This document shows, one piece after another, positions 23,500-34,781 of a DNA stretch of 64,000 nucleotides. The notes under the pieces are model-generated. The model made no database searches and was not told the origin of the DNA. It saw nothing but the letters and a program-made list of their open reading frames with translations. The translations under genes and the position numbers were made by a program. Origin of the DNA: Proteles cristata cristata. Taxonomy: Eukaryota; Chordata; Mammalia; Carnivora; Hyaenidae. Location: positions 62,001 through 126,000 of the forward strand of contig JAESUZ010002613.1 in assembly GCA_017311185.1 (NCBI GenBank). Direction: 5' to 3'. Within the stretch, counting starts at the first letter, position 1. Each line of letters starts with the position of its first letter.

Positions 23500-24205
23500 C
23501 AGGCCCTATATTAGCCCTACTGTTGCATAACAAATTACCCTAAAAGTTAGTGACTTAAAATTGTTTCACAAACTCTTAACCTATAAAGAACAAACTGACA
23601 GTTACCAGAGTGTGGGGAGTGGAGGTGGTGAACTGAATGATGGGGATTAAAGGGTGCACTTGTCATGATGAGCACCAGGTGATATATGGAATTGTTGAAT
23701 CACTATATTGTACACCCGAAACTCATATAATACTGTATGTTAACTACCCTGGAATTAAAATTAAAACTTAATTTTAAAAACTGTTTCAGGATCAGGAATC
23801 TAGGCATGACTTAGCTGGGTGCCTCTGATTTAGTTTTCCTTACAAGGCTGCAATCTCACATCAAGGCTCAAATAGGAGATTTGCTACCAAGTTTACTCAC
23901 ATGGCTATCAGCAGGCCTTGAGTCCTCATTACCTATTAGCCAGTAATATTTACTTCTTACTATATGGACCACTCCACAGAGCTACACACAACATAGCAGC
24001 TTGCGTCTCCCAGAATGAGAACTGAGAGAGCAAAATAGAAGCCAGTCTTTTTAAAAGCTAATCTCACCAGTGACAACCCATCACATTTACCACATTCTAT
24101 TCACTGGAATTAAGTCACTAGGTCCAGTCCTCACTCAGAGGAGGGGACTATATTGGGGATTACCAGTATGATCACTGGGGACCATTTCAGAGGCTACCCA
24201 TCACA
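23500..24205 (-). mobile_element. MaLR/MLT1-type LTR split by an L1 end
   Basis: Minus-strand LTR. Its 3' end is read as 'ttgcataacaaattaccct' and 'tagtgacttaaaattgtt'; its 5' end as 'ggggaccatttcagaggct'. A 'tcaggatcaggaatct' and 'acttagctgggt' core lies in between. An L1 3' fragment (23570-23776) interrupts it. No internal genes. Confidence 0.7.
23570..23776 (+). mobile_element. 5'-truncated L1, 3'UTR only
   Basis: Carnivore L1 3' end ('catgatgagcaccaggtga', 'gttgaatcactatattgt') ending in an AATTTTAAAA tail. Duplication aaaa[t/c]tgtttca at about 23557-23568 and 23777-23788. Confidence 0.85.
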
Positions 24206-24239
24206 AAACCTGAGCGAAGTCATTTACATATATACATAT

Positions 24240-24420
24240 ATATACTTTATTTCATTTGGTCTTCTCAACTATGCTATGAGATATGAATAATAACCTTGGC
24301 TTTAGAGTGGACTAAATTAGGATTTAGAGACATTTAGGAACTTACTCAAAGTCATATAGTTAATAAAACTAAAGAAGAAATGTAAACCCAAGACTGATTC
24401 TAAAGTCAGTTAGTTATAGG
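24240..24420 (-). mobile_element. MIR/L2-type remnant
   Basis: 'ggtcttctcaactatgctat' is followed by 'ggaacttactcaaagtcata' and 'cagttag'-type ends on the minus-strand MIR pattern. Confidence 0.55.
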
Positions 24421-24939
24421 CACAGTGACCCATGTGCCCCTGTTCACCTGAGACAGTTTCATCTCATGCCTATTACCCCAATGTAATTACGAATAGCACA
24501 CACTTTTACCTCCAAAAAGGTTCAGATTTGGATGATAAATTATGGAGCCATCTTACCTGAAGATATTCAAAGGAAGTTCATTTCAAAAGTCAGCTCCTCT
24601 TGGACCATTCTCTGATCCTCCAAGGTAAGGCCTTATGCAGAATGTGCACTCAATCCTGATTAACTGAACAGAATCAAATTGATTTCTCAATACAACTGAA
24701 CTTAAAATACTGTAGAAAACTTCAGTAGACACAGGAATTAATAAATAGGTAACACCATCAGAGAGACATAGGAAAGACTAGATAATTTTCATTTTTTCTT
24801 TAAATCTTTACTGAACATCTATATTGAGGCTAGGCACTATGCAGACATTAATATGTGTTTCTTCCCTCAAGGACAAGAAACCTAGCAGAAGTCTAGGACT
24901 CTATAATACAGGTGATCCATGCTATGATAATGTAAATGT
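24421..24939. other. Unassigned noncoding sequence
   Basis: No recognised repeat or gene. Confidence 0.5.
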
Positions 24940-25265
24940 TTTTATACTCCCATGCCTTTGCTTCTGTCTAGAATTCTTACTCCAACTGCCCAGACATCTG
25001 ATGGATTCCTAATTATCTTTTAAAACACAGATGAAGCGTCATCTTCTCTGAGTTTTCCATGGTCCTTTCTCCACCTCTCCAGTAGAGTGGGTCATCCCCA
25101 TCTTTGTTTCCCTCTATGTTTTATCCTATAATGCTTATTAACTCACCACTGCAAGGAACGGCTAACATAGCCGTCTCCCCTTCTCACTGGACTTTAAGCT
25201 CCTGATAGCAAGAACCATAACTTATCCCAAAACATAGTTTGTGCCCAAGAAATTTCAGTGTTGAA
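24940..25265 (+). mobile_element. L2 3' remnant
   Basis: Contains 'ccatgcctttgcttctgtc', 'cagatgaagcgtcatcttc', 'tggactttaagctcctga' and 'gcaagaaccataactta' in the L2 order. Confidence 0.65.
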
Positions 25266-25779
25266 CTGAAGTAAGGAGAAAGCTAAACATTTACTACTAT
25301 CATCATCAGCCAGTGTGGACTGACTCCCATATCCAGGGCAGAGCCGGCGGAACTGCACTTTTTTCCCCAAATTTAAGACTACACAGAATGACTGGCCTGG
25401 AGCTTTCACCTTACAAGTCAATTTTGACTAGCTGGAAGCGGCTATGTGAAGTGCTACTTCGAGAAGAATTCCAGGGCTGAATCCAGATTCAACACAGAAT
25501 GAAGTCACAGTTAGGTAGCTGTCTGAGAAAGGAACAAGAGTAGGGAGAAAGACCACATGTTCCTGTACTTGCATCCCTGACATAGACTTACTTCTGTTAC
25601 AACAGCACAGAGGCATCCATGTATCCTCACTAAAATACACAGAGAGAGAGGGACACGGACAGACAGGGAAGGGAACTGCTTTTCCAGAATCCTCAAATTA
25701 AAATGTTATAAAACATTGAGTAGCCCTAATCACAATGAGGGAAAGGGTTTTTAACAGTTTTATTTATTGCTATATCACC
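25266..25779. other. Unassigned noncoding sequence
   Basis: No recognised repeat or gene. Confidence 0.5.
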
Positions 25780-25990
25780 TAACTGTTGTGCAGTCAGAAC
25801 AGTGCCCTTCTCCTTTTTCACCTAGAAAACTCCTATAAATCCTTTAAGATCCAGCTTAAATGTCACTCCTGTGTGAAACTCTTCCAGATTCTCCCAGCAG
25901 AATGCATACTAACTCTCCCATATTCCTATAGTATGGTGTTGGCTTGTACACTTCCTAAGGAGCCCGTGTCTCCAACTCCAGTCAAATAAA
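25780..25990 (+). mobile_element. L2-like fragment
   Basis: 'taagatccagcttaaatgtc' followed by 'gtgtgaaactcttccagat' matches the L2 segment with the conserved 'ctcaaatgtcacctcc...gaagccttcc' pattern. Confidence 0.6.
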
Positions 25991-27566
25991 ATCTTTTTAA
26001 ATGAAGGCAATTCTTCTTTAAAATGGTTCTCCTTTTTCCCTTCAAAACCACAAAATGCATTAGATGCATTCCTGAACATGATTAGGAGAAAAGAAAACCA
26101 ACTAAAAGCTTTTACAAGATGCCTTTTCATCACTGCATGGCAGAGGATAAAATCAGTTCTTGTTATTCCTTAGACAGACAGCCCTTCTTCGCCTCCTGGG
26201 TTCCAAAGCTTTTAGTTCTTCCCATTGTTACAAACCATGACACAGCATGTTACTCACAAAAGAAAATTACTTTTTCAAAGGAGGCACTGAAGCTGCCCCT
26301 GTGAAGGTGACGCTTCAAGTTTGTGAAGGTCAGTTGCTAAGGGCAAAGTCATAAGGCAATCTTCTCAAGCATCTTGGGGACCATCTATAACCTACATGTT
26401 CAGACCAGGCATAAAAACCTGCATTACGACTTATAGGCTGGAGAGATGGCGTCCGACCAAATCCCCCTCAATGACAAGAAAACAGAAAAGGAAATGGTTG
26501 CAGTCTGATTAAAGCCAGTCCACTGAGTGAGTTCTCAGAGTTCTAAAATTCCCTCAAGAAGGCATGACCTTGTAGCTGTCTAAAAGAAGAATGAGAATGG
26601 CTGACTTACTCAAAAATACTGTGTATCTCAATTTCTTGAATGGTTCAATTTCTTCTTCACTATTGTGTTGACATATCTATCTCCCTAAAGTGCGTAAGGC
26701 ATTACACTTATGATCATAATTTTTCTTTGTTTTGGTTTCATCCAGATGGAGCTGCTCAGACCTTGAAAACTTACACAAGGCCTCTCCCACCATCCCCTGT
26801 TTCTCTGCCATAACCCAAAAACCTGGGTTACAAGACATGCCAGAACTTAACGTGGTCCAAAAAGAATAAAGTAAGCCTTAAATAAAATACAAAGAACTCT
26901 GTTCAAAGAGGCTTTTAAAACTCGAGTCTGATCCAGGCTGGCATCAATAGGTGAAGTGCCTGATTTCATTGGATGGTATACAGTAGCAGGAATCTATGGT
27001 CATTTATGATGTTCATTGTCTCTATCTGGTTATATTGGGGTTGTGGCTGGCAGCAGGTTTATATGTGGAGAATTTGAATCCATGCTTCAGGCCATAAGAG
27101 TTGTCCAGGGTCAGAGATCCAGGGAGTTACTTTCTTGAGGGTTCAAGGAACTACATGGGAAATAACTATCCTTAAGGAGAGGAAGTTTCAGAGTATGGTC
27201 AGTTATAAAGCCTGAATGCACCTCCAGGGTGTTGAGGAAAAGGCAAATGCCCAATACACATGTCCATTACCAAGTTTTATCCGAGGACAGTAAGACTAAG
27301 TCCAAACTCCACTTGTATTTAGTAAAGGAAATTTCAGCACAGCATCAAACTTGGTGCTCAGCACTTCACCCTCAAGAGGTGCTGAGCCTAGAGGCTGAAT
27401 ATCTTCAGTACCTGTGTCCTACCTGTTCTAGAGCAGTAAGAGCCTAGCCTGAGCCTCTACCGCACCTCAGTCTCCTCTGGCAGATAAACCTATTATTAAT
27501 TCAACCAACTGAGACTGTCAAAATGGTATCATAAATTCACTTAAGTGGATGTCTCAGTGTCTTTGC
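25991..27566. other. Unassigned noncoding sequence
   Basis: About 1.6 kb in which I recognise no repeat, exon or RNA gene. Short open frames (at most 72 codons) have no recognisable product. Confidence 0.5.
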
Positions 27567-27998
27567 AATTTTTACTTGTATATATCAACCTGACTGGACT
27601 AACAAATACCCAAAGAGCTGATAAAACATTATTTCTGGATATGTCTACAAGGATGTTTCTGAAAGAGATTAGTATTTGATTCAGTAGACTAAGAGAACTA
27701 CCCTTGCCAACATGGGCAGGTATCATCCAATCTTTTGAGGGCTCAAATGGAAGGAAAGGGTGAAGGAAAAGTGAACTCTCTCTTTTCAAGATGCCTATGT
27801 TTTCCTATGCTTCTTCTTTGGAGATCCCGGTTCTCAGGCATTCAGACTTAAACTGAATTATACCCCAGGCTTTCAGACGGAGGACTGTGGGTTTCCTGGC
27901 CTATAGTCATGTGAGCTTATTTCTATAATAAATATCATCTTATATATATCTACATATATTCTATTAGGTGTTTCTTTGGAGAACCCTGACTAATTCAC
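27567..27998 (+). mobile_element. Old LTR-like repeat, plus strand
   Basis: Same family as 3776-4343 in the opposite orientation: 'atatcaacctgactggact' near the start, 'tgggcaggtatcatccaatc' in the middle, and a 3' end with 'taatgtgagctt'-like and 'ggagaaccctgactaattca' segments. Confidence 0.65.
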
Positions 27999-28004
27999 TT
28001 TCAT

Positions 28005-28570
28005 TCAGCAAGTTTGTACTAATTACCTACAAAGTGACAGACACTCTACTAAGCTTTCAAGTTACAAAGACATGATGCTCCCTTCACAGAGTTCACAGAT
28101 TAGTTGAAAATACAAAGAAAGAATTATAATCCAATGTAATGAATGCAATATTAGGATACGCAGAACATTACTGTGCTATATCAAAGAGGTCCCTAACCCA
28201 ACTTGGAGAGTTCAAGGACATTTACATGAATAAAGTAGTTCAAGAATATCCTCTTTTATTTTTTATTTGAATATTTTATTTGAGTACACTGGCAGAGTAC
28301 TGAACAGCATAGTAGGAGTTCATGAGGAACAATGTGAGGAATCGGCATTCTAGACAAAGAGAATGGCATGAGTAAAAGCAAAGACAAGAAAAGAGCTGTG
28401 TGCACTAGGAACTGGAGGCAGTTCATATTGCTGGAATACATGATGTGAGGTAGGGAAGAAAAGCTATGAAACCACAGAGGTAGACCTAAGTCAGAACATG
28501 GATGCCATGTCAATGATCTTTCATTTTACCTGGTGAGGGATGGAGAACCATTATGACCTGTAATTATTAG
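28005..28570 (+). mobile_element. Old interspersed repeat, family not named
   Basis: It begins 'cattcagcaagtttgtact' and runs through 'aagacatgatgctcccttca' (usual form 'ctgccctcatggagct'), 'gcattctagacaaagagaa' and 'ggatggagaaccattatgac'. The same ordered blocks occur at 29765-30500 and 41285-42190 in the same orientation. Confidence 0.6.
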
Positions 28571-28589
28571 CATAGCTAGTGAGACAGAT

Positions 28590-28990
28590 ACCCAAGACAA
28601 ACATGTATTCTTATTTCTCTGGAATCAGTGTTTGATACCAAATTACTCCACCACTTACTGCGTGATTTTAGAAATATCAATTAACCTAACACTCATCTTC
28701 CCCATCTCTAAATTTTTTAATGTTTACATATTTTTGAGAGTGAGAGACAGAGCATGATTGGGGGAGGGGCAGAGAGGAGAGAGGGAGACACGGAATCCTA
28801 AACAGGCTCCAGGCTCTGAGCTCTGAGCACAGAGCCAGACATGGGGCTCAAACTCATGAACTATGAGATCATGACCTGAGCTGAAGTCAGATGCTTAACC
28901 AACTGAGCCACCCAGACACCCTTCTACTCCCCCATCTCTAAATGGGAGTCACAATACTTTGCAAATTTTTGGGAGGATTAAATAGAACAT
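28590..28990 (+). mobile_element. MIR remnant split by a SINE
   Basis: MIR halves lie on either side of the SINE: 'ccacttactgcgtgatttta' and 'acactcatcttccccatctc' before it, 'aaatgggagtcacaatactt' and 'gggaggattaaatagaaca' after it. Confidence 0.7.
28714..28929 (-). mobile_element. CAN-SINE inserted in a MIR
   Basis: Perfect duplication ccccatctctaaat at 28700-28713 and 28930-28943, so the insertion cut the MIR in its conserved 3' half. Standard body, moderately CpG-decayed. Confidence 0.93.
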
Positions 28991-29760
28991 GACATTTATA
29001 TGGTGGAGTCAGAACTCAAACCCTATACAAAATCAAGACTCTTGCCTATTTTGACTGCTGCCTGCATAATGAAACAGCCTTCATGGAAAAGATTATTCAT
29101 GGAGAACCTCTTCTTCAGCATCTTGTTGTATTAAATTAAAAAATAAAGTAGATCATCCACCCCTACAGTTTCATCTATAGGACATTTTACTTCCTACAGC
29201 AGGGCATCAATAACTTGCAGTATATGGGAACTGACTGATTGAAAAGTTATATTTAATTGGGAAATCAATGAATAGAAAGAGAGTACCAAGGTCACAGAGA
29301 CAGTACTATCCTGACCAACCTCGCTCCCTTGCCCTTTCTCTAGGTATTCCATCATCATATCACACTTGCCAATTCCTCAGCAGTCTTAATTATGGACACA
29401 GCCATTTGTCTTCAAATATCACAGCTCTGTGAAATCTATGCATCGATAAATACAGCTCAAAAGCTGTTTTCCACACTGCTGGAGAGTTAATTGCTTCTGT
29501 GGTTAAAGCAAATGTGGTCATTCTTTACCTTTGAGGGGGACTTTCAAGGTCTCCAAGTGTCTGGAGGCTTCCTATAAAGACAGAAAAAAGAAAACCATGG
29601 TTTTAGGGCTTGAAATTGTATCTCAAAAATTCCACATTTTCAGATTACCTCTTTATGGCCAAAGAGTAGCCAACCAGGTTTCTAGTATTAAACAAAGCCA
29701 ACTAAATCAGTTCTCTATTTTAAAATAGACATATTCTTTGTGCCAGTCTTCATTCCTTTC
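28991..29760. other. Unassigned noncoding sequence
   Basis: No recognised repeat or gene in about 0.8 kb. Confidence 0.5.
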
Positions 29761-29764
29761 TCTA

Positions 29765-30500
29765 TTTCCCCTTCCAGAAAGTATTTACTGGGTATGAAAT
29801 ATGTGTCAGATATTCAGAGGAGAAATAGAGTAAAATAAGAAATGGCATCTACTTTAAGATCAACAAAGATAAATAAGCTCAAAAAATCCAAAGCAAGCAT
29901 AAGGGCATTACAACAAAACTGTGATCAGTGCACAAGATCTCAAAATACAGGGGATTATTTCTACTATAAGCCGGGGGTCAGGAGATGCACTGTGGAGGGG
30001 ATGACACTTAAACTGAATCTCAAGATGAATATGGACTCATCTGGCAGTCAGAAATTAGAATTAAAAAAGAAAAAGCTTGTCATACACATATAGCAGAATA
30101 AATAAGGGGTCTGAAACATGTGGCAAGCAACCAAGGGACTGTAAGTCTTCTGGTATGGATGGCACAGAGGGTGGAATAGAGGCAAAGGGAGAAGGGAAGC
30201 TGGGTAGCGGGTAGCGGGGGGCCAGATGACAGAATGCCTTGTGTAGTTTCAGAAAGCTACAGGACCACTGATGGATCTGAATCAAGAAAATGACATACTT
30301 AAATATATTCTAGAAAAATCATTCTGACTGCCAGTGTGGACAGTGTTTGGAGAAGAGAGACCAGAGTTAGGAAGACCAATTAACGAGCTGTTGCAATCAT
30401 TTAAAAAAAGAGACCATGAGGACTTATCTAAGGAAATAGCAGTAAGAATGTGTATGAGTGGATAAGCACAAAATAAAGATGATAATTCCAAAGGCACGGC
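29765..30500 (+). mobile_element. Old interspersed repeat, second copy
   Basis: Same block order as 28005-28570 and 41285-42190: 'ttactgggtatgaaatatgtg', 'cttaaactgaatctcaag', 'ggccagatgacagaatgcc', 'aaaaatcattctgactgcc' and 'gaccaattaacgagctgttg'. Confidence 0.6.
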
Positions 30501-30779
30501 TGTGAGCAGGCACAGAATGAAGTTCTTGGTTACTTCTTTCTAAGAACACATGAGTACAGCCTTGGAAATCAATAAGATGAGAGTAACCTGAGCAAAAAAG
30601 ATGGTCAGATAAGATTATAGAGAATTTAATTCCACTAAATTCATCTGATTTTGATTGGACATCCAGATTGTGACAGGTGATACATTATGCCTCAGCTAGT
30701 GCAGAAATGAACAAGAATAGATCTCTGCCTCAAAGCATGGCAGAAGATACATGAGTAAAATGGCTATACAGATACCAGA
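30501..30779. other. Unassigned noncoding sequence
   Basis: No recognised repeat or gene. Confidence 0.45.
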
Positions 30780-30955
30780 TGACCAGAAGGTAAGCACAAT
30801 TCTCCTACTTCCTTGCTTTATTTTTCTTTGTTGTATTTATTGTCCATTTCCTCCCATGTTCAATTACAATGTAAGGTTTATCTATTTGTGTCAGCACCTA
30901 CACCAGTATTTGGCATACAGTAACTGCTCATTAAGTATTTAACAAATAAATTAAT
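30780..30955 (+). mobile_element. L2 3' end
   Basis: Terminal L2 pattern: 'tgtcagcacctacaccagta', 'tttggcatacagtaactgct' and a 'tattaac'-type end. Confidence 0.6.
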
Positions 30956-30959
30956 GAAT

Positions 30960-32240
30960 CTATCCGGATGAGAACCTGTGCACTCTTTCAGTTTGTAGAT
31001 TCATGTTTTTAAATCTGGAAATCCTCAGCTATTACTTCTTTCAATCCTATTATCTCTATCCATTACTCCTCTTATGTTGGAATCTCTGCCTTCCATTTCT
31101 CAATTTCTTTTTTATATTTTCTATCTCTTTACCTATGTATGCTACATTCTGGATAACTTTCTCAGATCTATCTTCAAAATTACTATTTCTCTCTTCATCT
31201 GTCAATTGAGGGGTTTATTTTAATGCCCTTTTTTTCTTTCATTTCTAGAATTCCACTTTGGTTCTGTCTCAAATCTACCTGTGATTTTTCAAATTATCTG
31301 GGTTGTACCTTAGTTTCTATTCCTCTTTGATGTTTTATTTCTTTGATCATTTTAAATCTGTTTCTTCGTTTTAGAAATTTGGAAAATTTATTATTTTAAA
31401 AAAGTTTATTTATTTACTTTGCAAGTGAGACTAGAAGCTGGATAGAGGCAGAGAGGGAGAGAGAGAATCTCAAGCAGGCTCCACACTGTCAGTGCAGAGC
31501 CCAACATGGGGCCCGAATTCACAAAATCACAAAATTTAGCTCATCTACTGATAAATGTTTTACCTGCTGATTTCTCTCTCTCATGGCATTTTATTCTATA
31601 GTATGATTTTTAATATTTGACGCGTGCTCATCTTCACCAATACTTTTCGGGTCTTGGTACTTTACAAGTGTCCCTGTATTAAGTCTGCATCTGTTAGTCT
31701 TCACTGGTTTCAGACTACTTTTTATGTTAACTCTTTGGTTTGGTATTAATACTATATTGCAATACTTTGCCTCAAATCCCATAGCTGTATGTGATGCAGA
31801 CCTGAGCTTCTGATTCCATATTGGTGATCTGTTTATCAGACACAAACCCAGGTAGACTACAAACTTCCTTGCTGCCTCTCAGGAGAGGCAGGCAAAGTTT
31901 TTCTTGTCCTTATTCAGAACTAGAGAGGTCTTCATGGCTCCTGCTTTTAGGCAAGTATTTCATCAACAGCATAAGCTTAAAATCTGAGGCCTTTAATAAC
32001 CTCCTGATGCTAATATCAGAGAATACTAGCACCAGTCCTTAGACTTTAAATTCTATGATGTTACAATACCTGTATAAGTTTCTTCAGATTTACAACTCTG
32101 ACTGAGCTTCCTCTTTGTTTTGGCACCTGGGTGTTTTCTGTTCTTGGTTTATTCTTTGGCTATGTACGCAAAAGTTCTTTTGAATTATTTTATCCAATAT
32201 TTTCATAATTTTGAAGTAGGAAAAGCAATCACTCCATTTC
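30960..32240 (-). mobile_element. Old L1M-type 5'/ORF1 region, minus strand
   Basis: On the plus strand it reads as the complement of an ancient L1 ORF1/5' region: 'aatcctcagctattacttc', 'ttctagaattccactttggt', 'cctctttgatgttttatttc', and later 'gcatctgttagtcttcact'. It is highly diverged and interrupted by a truncated SINE at 31392-31530. The downstream boundary near 32240 is uncertain. Confidence 0.55.
31392..31530 (-). mobile_element. 5'-truncated old CAN-SINE
   Basis: Only the 3' half up to 'ccaacatggggcccgaattc' is kept; the tRNA-like head is missing. A short duplication aaaattta lies at 31383-31390 and 31531-31538. Confidence 0.75.
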
Positions 32241-32506
32241 ACTCTATTTGCCAATATTCATGATTCCATAATCCTAAAACCAAAAACTGCAACTTCAATC
32301 TTAATTGTGCAAGTTGAAAGAAATTCTATCCACTCTCCATTAAATATTTTACTGATATAACCTGGGGTGACATATTCATTTCCAGATACCAATGGCTAAA
32401 AAGAAAACTGACAATGTGACACACTTCTGGAAAAGTATGAACACGGTGAGGAATCTGGAAACTCTGTCACAATGTAAGCATTTGACCAATGAAAGCCTGC
32501 ATAGCC
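32241..32506. other. Unassigned noncoding sequence
   Basis: No recognised repeat or gene. Its right end holds the SINE target sequence. Confidence 0.45.
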
Positions 32507-32730
32507 CAGGGGCGCCTGGGTGGCTCTGTCGGTTAAGTGTCTGACATCAGCTCAGGTCATGATCTCACAGTTAGCATCGGGCTCTGTGCTGACAGCAAGC
32601 TCAGAACCTGCAGCCTGTTTCAGATTCTGTGTCTCCCTCTCTGTCCGACCCTCCCCTGCTCACACTGTCTCTGTCTCTCAGAAATAAAAAAATAAAAATA
32701 AAAAAAAATTTTAAAAACATTTAAAAAAAA
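32507..32730 (+). mobile_element. CAN-SINE
   Basis: Perfect 16-bp duplication gaaagcctgcatagcc at 32491-32506 and 32731-32746. GGGGCGCCTGGGTGGC head. A short deletion removed the B-box region between 'ctcacagtt' and 'gcatcgggctc'. Long A/T-rich tail. Confidence 0.95.
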
Positions 32731-32879
32731 GAAAGCCTGCATAGCCTGAAGAGAAGACTTGGGAGCACAAGAGTATTGTCAACAAATATTTAAACGGCTG
32801 TCATGTAGAAGGAGAATTAGTTTCTTCTCATGTAGTTTCAGAGAACAGACTCAAAATTGCTCTGCAAAAAGCCAGGACT

Positions 32880-33030
32880 CTGGTGAGCAAACTCTGACAC
32901 TGAATCATCACATAACAAGCCTGGACAAATCACTTGCCCCTTATGGACTCCAGGGTGCTCATCTGTAAAATGAGGAGGTTGAATCACATGAGTGCCAGGT
33001 TCCTTCAGCTCCAAAAGACTTTGCATCATT
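32880..33030 (+). mobile_element. MIR remnant
   Basis: 'cctggacaaatcacttgccc' followed by 'gctcatctgtaaaatgagga' is the diagnostic MIR core and 3' half. Confidence 0.75.
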
Positions 33031-33138
33031 TCTCACCAAAGGTAATGAACAGGATTTTTCCAGCAATGAATCAGTGCACACACTTGATGAATGATTTTGA
33101 CCTCCCTTATTTCATCCTTTCTCAAAATAATGTATCAC

Positions 33139-33162
33139 TTTTTTTTTTTTTTTTTTTTTTTT
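33139..33162. repeat. (T)24 homopolymer
   Basis: A pure T run with no recognisable retroposon body on either side. It could be the A-tail of a severely truncated minus-strand insertion. Confidence 0.9.
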
Positions 33163-33244
33163 GGCGCCACCTGGACTACAGACTTCAGATCAGGTTTCCA
33201 AAACCCCCTTTTGGGCCAGAAATTATAGTTTAGGAATGCCTGAA

Positions 33245-33440
33245 TGGCAGAGAGGTATGGGGGAAAGGCTCTGGATTTTGGTGTCATACACACATGAGTA
33301 CCAAGCCAAATTTTCACCTAATTTTTTGTCCTTGGGCACCATTGAATTTCTTTGAATATCAGTTCCCACTTGTATAAAATTAAATAATATATACCTTAAT
33401 GTTTTTTAAGATGATTAAAATTTTAAAGCCAACATAAAAG
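33245..33440 (+). mobile_element. MIR remnant
   Basis: 'gctctggattttggtgtcat', 'tttgtccttgggcacc' and 'cagttcccacttgtataaaa' follow MIR order. Confidence 0.6.
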
Positions 33441-33787
33441 TGTCTTACACACTATAGGCATCCCCTTAATGTTAGTAAAATCAAATATCAAAACCAAATG
33501 TTCTGTATTGACAAGAATTAGAATTGTGCCTATGACAACAGGATATATTTTAATCCTTCCAAAATATTATACCACGAAACCTTCATATTGTAAAATATCT
33601 TCTATCCTAATCACAATTTGCATGCATTCCAAATTCTAGTGATTAATTCTTTTCATACAAGGTACAGTTCTCTGAATTACACCAACACTTTGGGCATCTC
33701 TAGAAAATTATCTTTCCCTTGAATTGTTAAACTATAGGTAATCAAATCCCCATCTCATAAATATTTGATTTAAGAAAAAACAATTGC

Positions 33788-34010
33788 GGGGCGCCTGGGT
33801 GGCTCAGTCGGTTAAGCATCCGACTTCAGCTCAGGTCATGATCTCATGGTTCGTGGGTTCGAGGGTTCGAGCCCCCATGTCAGACTCTGTGCAGCTCAGA
33901 GCCTGGAGCCTGCTTCAGATTCTGTGTCTCACTCTCTCACTGCCCCTCCTCTGCTCATGCTCTCTCTGTCTCAGAAATAAATAAAACATTAAAAATTTTT
34001 TTAAAAAAGA
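33788..34010 (+). mobile_element. CAN-SINE with a duplicated B-box segment
   Basis: Duplication aaaaaacaattgc at 33775-33787 and about 34015-34027. The head is intact (GGGGCGCCTGGGTGGCTCAG). The B-box half-motif GGGTTCGA occurs twice in tandem at 33856-33872, giving an extra 8 bases compared with other copies. Confidence 0.94.
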
Positions 34011-34028
34011 AAAAAGAAAAAACAATTG

Positions 34029-34409
34029 CTATCCCTCTTGGTAACCAGTGTTTCTTCCAACTTATCTCTGGCCTCCTTCATTATCTCTTTGCACAGAGGG
34101 ATTGCAGCCTCTCATGTTTCTGCTATCACACCAAAATGGTACTTTATGAGCTGACATCTATGCATCTATCTCCTGACATCTGATAGGATCTTAACTTGGT
34201 AAACAATATAACTGGATTCTTTAAAAGTTTCTAACTCATAGCAACTTCATGAAAACTTGCTCTTTTTTTCTGATGAGATTTATTTCCTGGGCACTTTTTG
34301 TCATGGGGGTTTAGTTTTGGTAAAGTTGTCTCTGAAAAAGAGAAATTAAAATCAACTACACTCCTTCGATATGAAGGCATGACTACAGACATGTAGTCTG
34401 TATTTTGCC
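34029..34409. other. Unassigned noncoding sequence
   Basis: No recognised repeat or gene. It runs up to the Tigger1 element. Confidence 0.45.
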
Positions 34410-34781
34410 TCACTTTACTGCACTTCACAGATACTGCATTTTTCACAAATAGAAGAAGCAAGGAGCAACCCTGCATTGAGCAGGCCTATCGGCACCATTT
34501 TTCCAACATTTGCTCACTTTGTGTCTCTGTATTACACGTGGGTAGTTTTTTCAATATTTCAAACTCTTTCATTATAATTATATTCATTATGGTGATTCCA
34601 TGATCAGTGATCTTTGGTGTTACTATTGTTACTGTTTTGGGACATCATAAACCACACCCACACAAGATGGAGAACTTAACCAACAAATGCTGTATATTCT
34701 GACAGCTCCACCAACCAGCCATTCCCTATCATTCTCCCTCTTCTCAAGCCTATTGAAATGAGGCGAATTAATAACCCTGCA

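Noticed and set aside
26440..26520. ATG with good context (gagagatggcg) as a gene start
   Set aside because: The frame closes within a few dozen codons and no coding pattern follows.
33163..33178. CTCF-like GGCGCCACCTGG after the poly(T) run
   Set aside because: Only the inner half of the motif matches; the flanking CCA positions do not.
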